Assembly: GCA_002270565.1 (NCBI GenBank)
Contig: NQMI01000177.1
Coordinates: forward strand, 1-64,000
Length of the DNA stretch: 64,000 nt
DNA from: Stenocarpella maydis
Taxonomy: Eukaryota > Ascomycota > Sordariomycetes > Diaporthales > Diaporthaceae
Direction of reading: 5' to 3'
Shown: positions 22,946 through 36,379 of the stretch, piece by piece
Numbering within the stretch: the first letter of the stretch is position 1
Layout of the letters: each line of letters starts with the position of its first letter
Made by a program: the position numbers and the translations under genes
Notes under the pieces: generated by a model
What the model saw: the letters and a program-made list of their open reading frames with translations, nothing else
Database searches by the model: none
Told to the model about the DNA's origin: nothing

Positions 22946-23582
22946 TCATGTATGCGTAAGACGTGAGGGGGAATCTGCGCCACCTGGTTAAGTGCGCGCA
23001 AATATGGTAGTAACTATGCTCGTTCGCATCCTGGACCTTGCAGTACAGATTCGGTTCATCACCGGAGCACGAAATGTCTCCCTTTACAAGACAGGAGTCT
23101 TCCAATGGTGCCATTGAACAGCCAGACCTCACAATAAGGCAGGCAGGGAATAGCCTCGTTCTAGTCTGCAAGCTCCGGGTAAGCCTTGCCAGGAGCACTC
23201 GAGCGTCAATGTAACAGTCGTCGTCAGGACTGGCTAGCCATCTGCTTATGATGAGTCAAACAAGCATAAACGTCGTTTTAGTGACGGAACATCGATGTAT
23301 TAGAACGTAAAAGAGCTAGAAAGACATATCATTTTTTAGAACCAAATGAGCCATGATCCTCCTGGTGCCTAGTAACCAGAGTCCCCTTCGCATTCTGCAC
23401 AGTGTCTCCGGGAAGTGAAATTGCGTGGAAATCTTCATCAAAGCTGCCCTGTAAGCATACTGAACAACAACCTCCCTCACGGGGTAGTGGCTCAGGGAAT
23501 TTGTGAGATTATGAGCATGTATATCAACCAATGATCAAGCTGGTAATCATTGACACAGAGTTCAGCACGTCTCTGAATACTC
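22946..23582. other. Intergenic, downstream of the peroxidase
   Basis: A 95-codon minus-strand frame (22911-23198) runs into the transposon repeat and has several Cys, but there is no recognisable domain. I see no supported gene here. Confidence 0.4.
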
Positions 23583-24612
23583 TCACGAGTCATACTCGCC
23601 CCACGGGAAGGCCTTGAAAACGACCTCGGTGCAGTCGAACAGCTGTGTGAGCTTGTTGTCCAGGGTGATCAACTTCTTCCAGCTGTAGGTTATAACGTCA
23701 GCTTGTTGCCAGGATCACATCATACGCGTAGCCTCAGAGGGTAGAGCAGGAGGGGGGGGGAGGGGTCGGGAGCTTGTCACAAGAGGGTAGGCTGGGTGAG
23801 AATAGAGATAATAGAAAAACATACGCCGTGACAAAGTCCTTGTCCCAAGCCTCCTGGCTCACGGAGTAGACGTTCCAGGTGTCACGGGTCAGGCCGTACT
23901 GCGACAGGAACACGTCGCTGGGTATGGAGATGGGCGCCCGGAGGTCGCGGGTCTCGGTGTAATAGGTCCACGAGTCGAGCGCATTGGGGGTCGAATCGAG
24001 GGGCACGTTCGTGGCGCTGTAGCCCGCGCTGTGCGAGCCGATCAGGGCGACGAGATCGTCGGGGGTGAAGCCCCTCTTGGTGAAGAGATCGATCAGCGGC
24101 TGGGCCTGCAGGTTGCCCACGGGCATCTGGCCCCCCGCGGCCGCTGATGCGTTGTCGGTGCGCCCGATGTAGAAGGGCGTGTACGGGCCCCATTTGCAGG
24201 ACTTGATGCCGATGGCTTTGGAGGCGTCAGTGCCTTGACGGATTTCTTATTACCTGGTATGACCCTCGGGGTTGTACTCACCGGCTGCCAGGTTGATCAG
24301 ATCAGCTACACCGACCTTGTACTTGTTGGCCACATCGCGGAGGAGGGCGCAGATGGGAACGACCCCCGCGTTCTCGGGGCGGTTGACGCATTCATCGCTG
24401 AGGATGATGGAGCCGTCACAGCCTCCTCCCGGGAAACAGTCATGGAAGGGCAGGCGGATAGCCTGGCGGCCGTAGCCGTTGCAGCCGTAGTCTTCAGTGA
24501 AGGCATACTTCAGATCCCGTGCGATGTAGTTCCAGGCCTCAGGACACTGGAACGGCTGGGCGGCGGCTCCGCCAGCCAGGAGCAAAGAGACGATAGCTCC
24601 CTTCGCAAACAT
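23583..24612 (-). CDS. Secreted class II-type haem peroxidase (AA2-like)
   Basis: Three exons on the minus strand: 24612-24282, 24233-23825 and 23682-23583, with introns of 48 and 142 nt, giving 279 aa. A signal peptide is clear (MFAKGAIVSLLLAGGAAAQ), so the enzyme is exported. The plant/fungal peroxidase fold is shown by the distal site RLPFHDC (R53, H57), the adjacent calcium-site loop GGGCDGSI and the proximal haem ligand in ALIGSHSAG (H178). FYIGRTD and a Cys-containing C-terminal segment (FDCTEVV) also fit. The splice joins restore LAAGTDA and VTAWKKL. It is shorter than white-rot lignin or manganese peroxidases, and I cannot identify the acidic Mn site or the surface Trp with certainty. 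The likely role is H2O2-dependent oxidation of phenolics outside the cell. Confidence 0.88.
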
Positions 24613-25684
24613 TGTTTTCGGTTTCTTGGGTATGATAAGGAATGAGACAAGATGGCTCAAGATTTATTACGACCTCGACGTCTGATCAGGCCCGAAACAA
24701 ATGTCCCTAACGTCAACTTGTAGTAGCCCTATTCTGAGAGTGGGAGTGAGAGTTCGGCAGGGAGAACGAGGGACGTTAACAGAACAACAGAGCAAAGTGG
24801 GCGCCCTCATCTTATGGGTCCTCTGCCCCCTCCTCTTCGACAATAGACTTGGCTTGCACTATTGACGAGAGATCAATATCCAAGTTTGTCATCCTGGTCT
24901 TGGACTACCTAGGTACCCCTCTCCTTGCTCAGCTCGCGACATGCCTCGAGGTCGTCAGGCCTTGGAGCTAGGGAGTAACATCAGAGATGGACGTTGGTCC
25001 GCGTGAGGCTGCCCGCTGCACATGTGTCAGAAACGGACGAACTATAGCCTAGCGTGTTCGCTTTGATAAATGACAGGCGTAGTGTTTATCTGACCACAAT
25101 TTGGGCAAAAGACGGAAGAGATTCAACAACATGACCGGTCGCGAAAGCGTAGTCCGAGGTTTATTCAGGTCGAGCACGAGGAACATGATTGACGGAATCT
25201 TGGTTGGTGGCGCGAGTGAGCTCCTGCTCTGAGCAGGTGTGTACTCGTTGGGGAAGCCGGGCAGGTTTTTGCAGCACAGCTGGAGCCGTTGGGTAGCTTG
25301 AAAGCTCTTCAAGAAACGCGGAGAACCTCAAGGACCGATGACAACATCTGGACGAACCAGAGCTCAAATATCGGTAAGGAATCTCGCTCCCGGACCATGA
25401 TGCTGGCTGGTATGGTATAGGAATAACGTGGTGAGAGTAATCTGTGTGTGTCGGTAAGAAGACGATGACTGCCATTGGAAACCGAGGGTCCCTAGTGGAC
25501 TATGAACTGAGGATCGTCAATAAGACCACAGCTGGGTGAGAAGCCCGGGGCACGATCCAGCGGTCGGGCAACAACCAAAACCTTTGATACCATTAATCGC
25601 TGTTAATGAATATGCTATAATCCGCTCCACTCATGCAAGAGACAGCTGCTAGGCGCCCGGGTTCACAATCTGCCTTGTCTTCAC
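24613..25684. other. Intergenic region
   Basis: No frame with a recognisable domain. It includes the peroxidase promoter on the right of that gene and the 3' end of the next minus-strand gene. Confidence 0.5.
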
Positions 25685-27604
25685 TCAAGCGTCCTTTTCT
25701 CTCGGTCCCAGGACCACGTCGCCTGGCACGCCTTCTCCAAAGCCATCCTTCGGCTGCCAAATGTGCGCAATTACTGTTGGAACGACTGTAGAAGCAGAAA
25801 CAGCAGCCCAGAATTGCCATGATAGCAAGAGGCTACAGATCGGCGGCTCCCGGGCCACGATTTCGGCGGCGGTGAAGCCCTTGTTGTGGTTCTCCGGGGT
25901 CTGCCCAGTCCAGCCGAGATAGACGATGTAGCCAACCCAGCTGGAGACACTAAGTAGGCCAATCGTCCTCAGCCTCGGGAGGCCAGGTGCCCTGAGATTT
26001 TCACATGAGAGGTTGCATAGGTAATTCATGGTGGTGCGGAACAGCACGTAGAGGCCCGCGACGACGGATGTGTCCTGAAGTAGGACCGTAACCCAGGGTG
26101 GCAGGGAAGGTGGCGCGCGTCTGAACCGGAGCGAGTCTATGGTCTTATTTTCATATATCTGACCAGGGTGTTCCAGCTTGGGGATCTCAACCAGACTGGA
26201 CCTCCAGAAGGTCATGAGTCCTGCGAGAGAGACCAGATAGAAGCTGGTGGTGGCCTTTGTCATGGCAGAGTTGGCGGCCGCTTCGACCACCATTTGCACC
26301 AGGAAGGTCTTCAGCGCAGCGGCGGCTACTGACGAGTACCCAGTAGTGAAGAGCAAGCTGAAAATGGAGTATTGGCATAGGTTTATGATGCTGCAATTCA
26401 GGGACCTTCGGGAGGAGCCGACATGTCGGCTTGATCCATGCGGCTTGGTTGAGAGGCAGGCTAGGTGAGAGGCGTATTGGTAGATAGCCTTGGTCAACGA
26501 AGAGCTGATCAGCAGGCAATGGAGGAGCCTCGTTCTGTCAACAGAGCTGTCGATAGTAGGAGACAGCCACAGAGCCACGGCGGCAATGGAGAGGTCGCAT
26601 TGCACGCAGAGTGGGGACGTCCAATGCTAACGAACAAAATCCTGCAGGTATATCGCCATGATCTTGGAGCCAGCGAGGCCGATGGATCCTGCTACGAGAG
26701 AGCTCCACATGAGGCTCATGAGTTCCGGCGCCCTGGCCGGCTGTAGTCCCGGACCCCTCCAGGAGTAGAGGAGTATCAGAGAAACCTGGGTGCTCATGAA
26801 TGCAAGACCAGTAAGCAAGGTGGTCGAGGTGACGTTGATGCGGCCGGCGACTTGGACCGTGAAGGCACCGGATTCCTCTACCTTCAAGACGCGCGACTTC
26901 TTCAGGCGGATATAGGTGATGCGCGCAATGTAGGCCAGGTGGAACAAATAAGCCAGGGCTACAACAAGTGCAGGTCCGGCTTGGAGGCCACTGGCAGGGA
27001 TCATGGCCAGTCCGGCAATGGTGGTAGGTGCCCGAGTGACGAAGAGGAACAGCGCGCCATAGAAGGTAAGGCGCGAGTCCAGATTCGGACGCGTATCAAG
27101 GTAACCAGTCCACTTGAGGACATTTCGGAGGCTGTAGATGATTTCGGACCACAGTGCGGCCAGGGAGAGGTCAAGGCCTCGCCGGGAGATGTTGAACCTG
27201 GCGACGGTGATCATGCCGAGGAGCGTCAACAGGTGATGGAGGAGCATCTCGGGGACGTGAAGGTAGTGGGGGAGCTCCGAGATGTATATGATGGTGCGTG
27301 AGCCCCAGCAGAATTGTTGCGAGGGATTCATCGGGCGGCTGAAGCCGGCGATGTCGTCTTCCGGCGGAGTCTTCCATACCGCCAGTCCGCACCCGATCAA
27401 GGGAATGGGCTTCACGATGAGACCTAGAAGCATTCCGAGGAAGAATAGGTACTTCTCGTAGTCGGCCCGGAGTTTATTATGGAAACTTGGACTCCACCAT
27501 CGCATCATCCGATCGACCGCGAGACGGTACAGTGACCATGCTGCTAGCCCTGTGAGGAAAGGCAAAAAGGGGACGTCCTCCCGTGTGAGCGGATGTTCGC
27601 CCAT
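25685..27604 (-). CDS. Polytopic membrane protein, TLC-like N-terminal half
   Basis: The minus-strand frame is open from ATG 27604 to 25685 except for one TAG at 26629-26627. That TAG is also the AG of a good 3' splice site (TTTTGTTCGTTAG), and a GTAGCA donor at 26695 would remove 69 nt in phase. I therefore favour one gene of two exons (27604-26696, 26626-25685) and 616 aa. The N-terminal half has about seven hydrophobic helices and a motif LLHHLLTLLGM that recalls TLC-domain proteins; identity is tentative. The C-terminal half adds further helices and ends with a charged tail GPREKDA. Without splicing, the two parts are a 325-aa protein and a separate downstream frame whose first ATG is at 26293. 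Function unknown. Confidence 0.55.
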
Positions 27605-28622
27605 GGTCTTTAGGCGATGGCGTGTGGCGATATGTCGAGCATGGAGAGGTACGCCCGGTGGAATAACGAACGAGCGTTGGTGCTTAAAGATGACGATGCG
27701 AATACGAGAGAAGAAGAAAGAGGGCAGAAACCACTGCGTCTGCCAGGTTCCGTTGTCGCTTGTTCGATATTGTTGTGCCCATATTTTTCGGACGCCTTCA
27801 AGGACAATATCTGGGCATTGTGCCTTCCGTGCCTGTCATGGTGGTTTCCTCGAGTTCTTGGTGTCAGTTTGAGCCTGCCTCCCAACACACTTGAGTAGCA
27901 TTCGGTGCCGAGTCGACATGAAGCAGAAAGGAAAAATGCTACACAGTGCAATCCCAGGGCCAGAGTAACATCTCGAGAAAGGCACCGCACGAGTTCCCAT
28001 GTCATACCTTTTGGGCTATGCTTAGGTCCGTGTATTGCCATCTTAGCACGGCGCCGTTGAGTCCCGGGCGACATCGACGTAACACTACGCAGAACTAGGT
28101 ACAAAAGACAGGAAAGTTAGCTCTCACATGGTTTAAATGAGAATGGCTGGGCTTCCTGGGGCAGACTGACAGGCTTGACCGACCTACTAACACGGACCAA
28201 AGCAAGTACGTGCGCTCTCCACCTCTGAGTCCGTACCTAGGTAATTGCTCGATACCATACACGAAGTTTGATCCGTCCTTCCTTGGAGCTGCAGAAACAC
28301 ACCCTGTGGAAGCCACACTCTGTTGAACGCCACTAGGTGAGCTCGGTTGAGGAAAGACCGTGTCAGAACACCGGGACTGCGGGCCAGGCTCGAAGAAATT
28401 GCATGTGTATGCCCGTGTCATACCTGCGGCGAGGGAGGGAAAAGGAGAAAAAGAAAAAGAAAAGAAACGGCTAGCTCTATTGCTTCAGCTTTCCATCAGC
28501 TGATGCTTTCTGGGCGTCAGTCACTGCTGTTGCATTCCTATCCGTCAGCATTATCCACTCTGGTGCTCATACTCACATAACTCATTCCTCGAGCAGAGAG
28601 AGCCATCCTGCACCTCGAAGCA

Positions 28623-29526
28623 ATGCCACAGCCAGAAATGGCACAGCCAGCGGTCCCACAAGCCACGAGGCACAAGAACGGCAACCGGGTTGGCCGTACA
28701 AGTCTAGGAATCACCCCCGTGGAGGGATATCCGGAATGGGCAGTATCAATATCACCCGAGACAACTAGACACAGCACTGCACCGCCAACGTCTTATGGCG
28801 ATGATGAGACAAGGCTTCAGGCCTCAAGTAATGGGGCAGCTCCCGAATTAGACCAGGTGGGCCACGTGGAGCGGGAGCGGAGGATACTGCTGAATCTCCC
28901 AACCTGGAAGAGACGGGCGCTATTCGGCTGCACGTGCCTGCTGCAGTTCCTCCTCCAGTTCGACATGGCCGCCGTAGCCGTGACCATACCTGTAAGTTTA
29001 CGAAACCCTGTGGGAGAGAGGAGTGCGGCTGAGAGTAGATGGGCTAACCCATAACCCTTTCCCGGGCGCACAGGAAATCGCCGATGCCCTAGACGCTCCC
29101 CAGGCCAAGGCATTTGCCGTGGCAACAGGCTACCTGCTGGCGCAGACGGTATTTCAGCTTGTCTTCTCTCACGTCTCACATGCCGCGGGGCGAAAGTCCA
29201 TGTATCTGGCGGGCATCTTGCTGTTCCTGGCGGGCGCCGGCGCCGCGGCAGGGTCCCCTCCCCTGGATGCGCTGGTTGGCACACGCGTGGTGCAGGGCGT
29301 CGGCGCCGCTGGCATGTTTACAATCTCGGCCATGTTCATCGTTGAGATGACGCAGCCGCGGCAGCGAGCCGGGTGGACTGCGATATCGCAGGCGTTCGGG
29401 GCGCTGGGGAATATCTGCGGGCCCCTTGTGGCAGGTCTGCTGAACAAGCGATTCAACCTTCATTGGGTGAGTATTATTTATTTTGGTTCCTTGTCGGGTT
29501 CCGGGTTTGGTTTTTTTTTGGGGTTT

Positions 29527-29561
<35 letters not shown>

Positions 29562-30731
29562 GCTGTTGTTGTTGTTGTTGCTGTACTGGCAGGCTGACGC
29601 ACCACGGAAATACAGTCCTCCATATTCGTCGTCGAGGCCATCATCTCCGCCCTCCTCTTCCTGGCCCTCGTAGTCCTCCTCCCAGGCGAGAGCCGCGGCT
29701 GCATGGAAAGGCTGCGCGAGCTCAAGGATTGCGACTGGACGGGCATGTTCTGCTTTTTCGTGTGCTCCGTCGCCATCCTCGTGCCCATCAACATCGGTGG
29801 GACAGCTGACTCCCTCGGCTGGGGCTCCCAGCCCATCGTCGCATGCTTCGTGGTGGGCGTCCTCAGTCTCAGCTTCCTCATCTACCACCAGGGGTGCCTG
29901 GCGAAGCATCCCGCATTCCCCCGCGAGGTCTTCAAGCGGCCCGCCACCAACGTCGCTTTTTTCGGCAGCGCGACGTGCGGCGTCCTGCTGTCCATGGTCT
30001 TCTACCACCTGGTGCTCTTCTGGGGTGGCGTCCGGGAGAAGTCGACAGTGGACGTGGGCAAGGCGCTGCTGTCCGTGACTCTGACGTATCCGGTGGCCTT
30101 CGCCATCACTGGTATCGCCATCAAACGCTGGGGCCGAATCAAGTACGCCACGGCGGCGGGCGCCATACTGGTAACCATCGGCCTGGGGCTCATGCAGCTC
30201 ATGACCCAATATGCGCCCGAGGCGGTGCTTCTCGCCGTCTGCGTCATCGCCGGCGCCGGGTGCGGCATCTTGGCTCCCACAATGGTCAACGCCGTCATTG
30301 CCACCACGGACTCGCGCTGGCACCCGCACGCCATGGCCGCCCGCACTCTGCTCTACACGTCCGGCCAGTGCGTCGGCATCTCCCTCGGCCTGGCCATCTT
30401 CTCGGGCGCGTTCCGCAACCGGTACACAGCCAGCGATGGCGAGGCGGCCCAAAGGGCGGCCAACGTCCGGGCGGTCCTGGGGCACCCACAGGAGCTCATG
30501 AGCAAGCTCAGGGAGCTGCGCACCCTGTCAGCTAACGGGGAGGTGATCGGGATGGTCGCCGGGGCGCTTAGGGCGGTCTGGGCGTTCGCCTGTGTCCTGG
30601 CTGGTGTCACCGGCGCCGTGGCCGTCTTGATGAGGTTCCCTGACCTGGCTGAGGATAGAGCGACACAGGAGGGCAGACCTGACGCGGAACGGCAGGAGAA
30701 CAGTACTGAGATGACAACATCGCGACGATAG
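28623..30731 (+). CDS. Major facilitator superfamily transporter, DHA-type
   Basis: Three exons: 28623-28991, 29074-29466 and 29616-30731 (introns 82 and 149 nt, all joins phase 0), giving 625 aa. An N-terminal polar region of about 95 residues is followed by membrane segments starting at ALFGCTCLLQFLLQFD. The MFS loop signature is seen as SHAAGRKSMYLAGI after helix 2, and the helix-5 motif C region as AISQAFGALGNICGPLVAGLL, which is typical of drug:H+ antiporter-like carriers. The number of hydrophobic segments fits 12-14 helices. The protein resembles fungal efflux pumps; its substrate cannot be inferred, and no biosynthetic genes are adjacent. Intron 2 holds a long GTT microsatellite. Confidence 0.88.
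29527..29583 (+). repeat. (TTG)n microsatellite in MFS intron 2
   Basis: About 18-19 TTG units with one CTG interruption, preceded by T- and G-runs. It lies between the donor at 29467 and the acceptor at 29615. The repeat is open in some frames, so retention could add a homopolymeric residue tract. Confidence 0.95.
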
Positions 30732-30933
30732 GATGGCGCCGGAGTCGGTCTCAAGGTTCTAGAAAAGCGGCCGCAACGTTGTAATAGGGAAGGAAAGTCT
30801 CTGGGTGTGGCTGAGTGACGCACATATATTGTATTCGCATTTTCCAGTTTCTCTCCATGTTCCTATAATTGCATCCTCAGTTACATCACTTATGTTTCTT
30901 GTATCCTATACGTAATGCTAGGCCGTCCAGTGC

Positions 30934-33495
30934 CTAAACCATGCCGAGATATCGCGTCTCGAGAACAGTATCTCTTGTCGCACCCTTGACCCCAATGCTG
31001 ACGACCTCGCCCGGCACTATGTCCACCAGGTTGTCATCGAACTTGACGTTGTCATCGTCGCATTCCAATGCCAATCCCTTGATTGGAACCTCGGCGCTGA
31101 CCTCGACGGCAGTGCCGTCCTTGTTGAGAACGGCCCTGAGCTCTTTCGGCTTCTGTAGGTGCAGGTACTTGAGCGGCTCGGGCCAGTTGACGTACCTGGC
31201 CAGCTGCTTGCCCGTCTTGTTGCATATCGTGTACGCGGCGACTACTGTTCGGGCCTCCTCGCCCTTGCCCGGGTTCTGCACGGGGACTTCCACGGCGAGG
31301 ATCTCGGTGGACCTGTTCTCGGGTAGCACGATATCCTTCTTGACCATTTTGCTGTACGTCTCCCTGCCGGTCTCCACATCCCAAGCCTTCAGGACGGTAT
31401 CAACAGTTACGTCCTCAAGAGTCAGGTTGCTGCCCCAGACCTCGATCACGGTCTTGGTCTCGATGTAGACCCGGGTATACTTGTCCTTGGGGTGCCTGTG
31501 CTCGCGACGGGTTATGCCGATGCTCAGGGGCGCCATCTCGCGCTTGACGGTGTAGTATGCATGCTTCGGGCGCAGGTAATAGTCCACAATGGCCCACGAT
31601 GTGACAGGCCAGCAGTCATTGATCTGCCAGACAAGGGCGCCGCCACAGTATTCACGCCCAGGCCCCTTCCACTGGCGCTTCCACAGCCGGTACGCCGACG
31701 CGAGGCACTCGGCCTGCATAAGCTGTGTGCAGTAGATGAACTGCTCTATCGGGTCTGGAGCATAGCGCAAGTTCTCGACGAGATATAGGGCTATTCGACG
31801 CTCATGGCCGTCGGCCTTGTTATGGAAGTCGATGGTGCTGGACTGGGGGTAGCGGTCTGGGTCACCCTTGCCCTTGGGCAGGAAGGCGTCGATTGTCTTG
31901 AGATTGGGGAAGGCTTCCATGCCGAACTCGGAGACAAACCGCCCAACGAGCTGATCAAAGTTTTGATACTTCTGCTGGGATCCGTGCCATACGTTCCACT
32001 GGTGCAGGTCGCCCACTGTTGGGTCTGAAGTAGGCTTCCCTGCACCCCAAGGGCTGCCGAAGTGGTAGTATGTGTTGGGTATGAGCTCGGAGCACGCATC
32101 GGCGAGGACCTTCTCATAGATGTATCGGGCGGGGAAGTCGGTCTTGAGCCAGGACTCGGCATCCTTGTTCTCGAAGTCGTAAGTGAGATTCTCGGACTCT
32201 TGGTACTGGTAGTCCTCGTTGTTGCCGGCCCATATGACTATGGAAGGGTGGTGTCGCAGGAGCTTGATGTTCTCCTCGGCCTCGCGCTTGATAGATTTGA
32301 GGATAGAGGGGTGAGCCGGATAGTTGCCACAGCCAAACATGAAATCTTGCCAGACAAGGATCCCATACTCATCACAGGCATCATAGAACGCCTGGTCCTC
32401 ATATATACCTCCACCCCATACGCGAATCATGAACTGGTTGCCGTCGGCGACAAGCTTGACCCAGTCGTAGTATCTTTGACGGGAGATGCGTGGGAGGAAG
32501 TTGTCGGCCGGGATCCAGTCGCTGCCGCCACAGTAGATAGGGATATTGTTGACCTCGAAGAAGAACGAGGTACCGGGCTGTTCTTTCAGGGGGCGCTGGA
32601 TTAACTCGGCCCGGCGCAGGCCGATTTTCTTGGCGACGCTGTGGATCTCGTCGTCACCATCGCTGAGCAGCGTGGCCTCGACTGTGTACAGAGGTTGCTT
32701 TCCGTACCGCACGGGATACCAGAGCGAGGGGCTGCTGATGTGGAAGGTTGCTTGGAGGTCAGCGCCCCCCTTGATGGTCTCGGACGCCACGCTTTTCCCG
32801 TCCAGCGAGACGTTGAAGCGGATCTTGTCGGCTGGGCCCTCCACGGCGGCATGAGCGACGACGGTTGCGGTCTTCAGGTCCTTCTCGACGGTGGTATCAA
32901 AGTGAAGATCCGAAACGCGAGACTCGTAGATCTCGAGGTTGACAGGCCTCCAGGGCCCACAGGTGTTGAGGACCGGGCCCCAGTCCCAGCCGAACTCGTA
33001 CTGCGCCTTCCGCACGGCCAATCTCGAGCTGTCGCCGTTCCAGCAGCCCCATTTGTGGTCTGGATACCTCTCGACCTCTTTCCAGCCCCTCAGGTAGGCA
33101 CTGTCGAAGGTGATGAGAATCTGGTTGCCGCCGTTCCTGAGGGTGGAAGTGACGTCGATCCTCTCAGGCGTGAACATGTTGTCCGACTCGAGGATTGTGG
33201 TGCCATTGAGGACGACGGTGGCGAACGTGTCCAAGCCGTCAAAGGCCAGGACAGCCTTGTTCCCCTTGGTGACTGCTGGGGCCGTGAAGGAGGTCCTGTA
33301 GACCCACTGCTTCTCCCCAACCCACTGGGCGTCGAGCTCATTCTTGCCGATATAAGGGTCTGGGATGAGACCATGGTGCATGAGGTCGAGGTGGACGTTG
33401 GTTGGGAACTGGGACACTGGCAGGAACTTGTCATGTTCCTTGTCGGCCTGCCTGAACTCCCAGTTCTTGTCTATGGGGATGGTGTTGACTGCCAT
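30934..33495 (-). CDS. mndB: GH2 beta-mannosidase (mndB-like)
   Basis: Single exon, 853 aa. Start at ATG 33495 (MAVNTIPIDKNWEF), because similarity to family 2 beta-mannosidases begins there; the frame is open for a further 136 codons upstream, but that stretch looks like leader DNA. Domain order: N-terminal jelly roll (residues about 1-200, with WGCWNGDSS and YEFGWDWGP), an immunoglobulin-like domain, the TIM barrel (about 310-680) with acid/base E427 in WAGNNE and nucleophile E523 in SEFGMEA, then C-terminal beta domains. It removes terminal beta-1,4-mannose from manno-oligosaccharides. There is no signal peptide, which matches the intracellular mndB group rather than secreted mndA. The gene symbol is by resemblance. 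Confidence 0.92.
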   Translation of the reverse strand: MAVNTIPIDKNWEFRQADKEHDKFLPVSQFPTNVHLDLMHHGLIPDPYIGKNELDAQWVGEKQWVYRTSFTAPAVTKGNKAVLAFDGLDTFATVVLNGTTILESDNMFTPERIDVTSTLRNGGNQILITFDSAYLRGWKEVERYPDHKWGCWNGDSSRLAVRKAQYEFGWDWGPVLNTCGPWRPVNLEIYESRVSDLHFDTTVEKDLKTATVVAHAAVEGPADKIRFNVSLDGKSVASETIKGGADLQATFHISSPSLWYPVRYGKQPLYTVEATLLSDGDDEIHSVAKKIGLRRAELIQRPLKEQPGTSFFFEVNNIPIYCGGSDWIPADNFLPRISRQRYYDWVKLVADGNQFMIRVWGGGIYEDQAFYDACDEYGILVWQDFMFGCGNYPAHPSILKSIKREAEENIKLLRHHPSIVIWAGNNEDYQYQESENLTYDFENKDAESWLKTDFPARYIYEKVLADACSELIPNTYYHFGSPWGAGKPTSDPTVGDLHQWNVWHGSQQKYQNFDQLVGRFVSEFGMEAFPNLKTIDAFLPKGKGDPDRYPQSSTIDFHNKADGHERRIALYLVENLRYAPDPIEQFIYCTQLMQAECLASAYRLWKRQWKGPGREYCGGALVWQINDCWPVTSWAIVDYYLRPKHAYYTVKREMAPLSIGITRREHRHPKDKYTRVYIETKTVIEVWGSNLTLEDVTVDTVLKAWDVETGRETYSKMVKKDIVLPENRSTEILAVEVPVQNPGKGEEARTVVAAYTICNKTGKQLARYVNWPEPLKYLHLQKPKELRAVLNKDGTAVEVSAEVPIKGLALECDDDNVKFDDNLVDIVPGEVVSIGVKGATRDTVLETRYLGMV

Positions 33496-34942
33496 CCTGC
33501 TTGCCGAGCCGTGCCGTTGTTTTTGTTGTTGTAGAGGGAGGAATGTTCCCGTAGCAGGTTGTGCAGACTCTGGGGCAGCAAGCTGAGGGAGTGTATCCCG
33601 TAGCGAAGGCGTGAGTCTTGTCATTGCAAGCCCTCGGGGGCAATTGACCCCTGGGGAGGAAGGGACCTGTGCTCTTCTTATGTACGCAGACGTGGGGGAG
33701 CAAAGACAAGGTGGTATGGTGATGTTGTTGTTGGAGAAGCTACCCTGCCACAGTATCTCGACCTGCGTCCCCCAATTCCCTCCCCCACCTGCCAGGGGTG
33801 CCATGCAGCGTATGTAGTACGGAATCCCACAATGCGGACCCCTTCGTCGAGCCCTATTCCCTGCAACAAGCTCCTCACCCAACTTTCTGCGGCTGCAGCG
33901 CACGCAGGAACGCGGGGGGTGAGCCGCCGGGATTCATGGACGGAGAGGTCCAGCAACTCTGGCTTCCATTCGCGAATGCCTTCGACTGCACGTTGTACTG
34001 CCATTTCCAACGCCAAGGCCATTGCACATGTCCTTTTCTCTCTGTCTCTCTCTGGCATTTATCTCCCCAGGCAAGCCGTCAAGTTCGTTACAGACCGCGG
34101 CTACGTGATGCAAGCAGACAGACAGAGATTGGAATGCTGCAGCCCATCCCGGCAGCCCCTGGGGGATTTGCCTGCAGTCTACACTACTGCGTGGACAGGG
34201 CGGACGAGGCCTCTCCGCCCGTCCTCTTCCAGCAGCCTCCCTGCCGACCTCACGGCTCGGGATGTGACCGGGGCTGCTCTCAGCCTCAGACTGGCCCGAT
34301 GTGTCCATCTCGCCCCGGCCCACTGCTTATCCTCCCGGCCGAGGCATGGTTGGTGTGTACGTACCAAGGCGTGGATACCCTGCACCGCGGTGCGTGTGAG
34401 GCCGGCATTCCAGTCGTGGAAGGCTGGCCCCCACTTGGGGCACCAAAGGCGGGGGTGGGGCCTGTTCATCAGGGTGGGTTCGTGACAGGAGCAGCCCTGC
34501 TTGAGTCGGTCTGTCGGTATTACTATTGAGGGCAGCACAGCCCAGCCATCTCTGACTTGATTTCTCCATCAAGAAGGGCTACCAGCCCGTCCGCCTAATC
34601 TCTCAGGAAAGAGGAAGCAAAGGAACAGAACAAAGTGAGCGACTGTAGGTTAAAGGCAGACCAGCAACGCCAGTACAACACCCAGCTATCTCTCTCCGAT
34701 CCACACGTATATAGATGAAGCAATTCTTAGTCGTGTGTCCAAAAGTCCCCCCGTCTCCAACGCCGCATGCCTATCTATTGCTGTGGGCCCATAACCGCTC
34801 CAACCGCTTCAAACAAAGGGGGGGGGGGGGACTCAGTGGTATCCTGGAAGCAAAACATATCAACATCACCAGGGAACGGCAGGAGCAAAGTAGGGCAGAC
34901 GACCAACCGAGCAGGACAGCACGGGGCCAGGGCTCGCCCACA
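33496..34942. other. Intergenic between two minus-strand genes
   Basis: Long overlapping frames occur on both strands but none carries a domain. It includes the beta-mannosidase 5' region and a poly-G run of about 12 near 34818. Nothing else is supported. Confidence 0.5.

Positions 34943-36379
<1,437 letters not shown>

Noticed and set aside
22911..23198. Cys-containing minus-strand frame abutting the pogo element
   Set aside because: It runs into the transposon terminal repeat and has no recognisable family; the cysteines alone do not support a gene.
26627..26629. Stop-codon readthrough between the two membrane-protein frames
   Set aside because: The TAG CAT context is not a known readthrough signal, and a normal intron explains the data more simply.
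33496..33903. Upstream in-frame extension of the beta-mannosidase by 136 codons
   Set aside because: The extension has no signal peptide or domain, and similarity to the family begins at MAVNTIPIDKNW, so the internal ATG at 33495 is used.
33798..34529. Long plus-strand frames in the mannosidase-Rab interval
   Set aside because: Overlapping long frames in several phases are a GC effect; no domain found.
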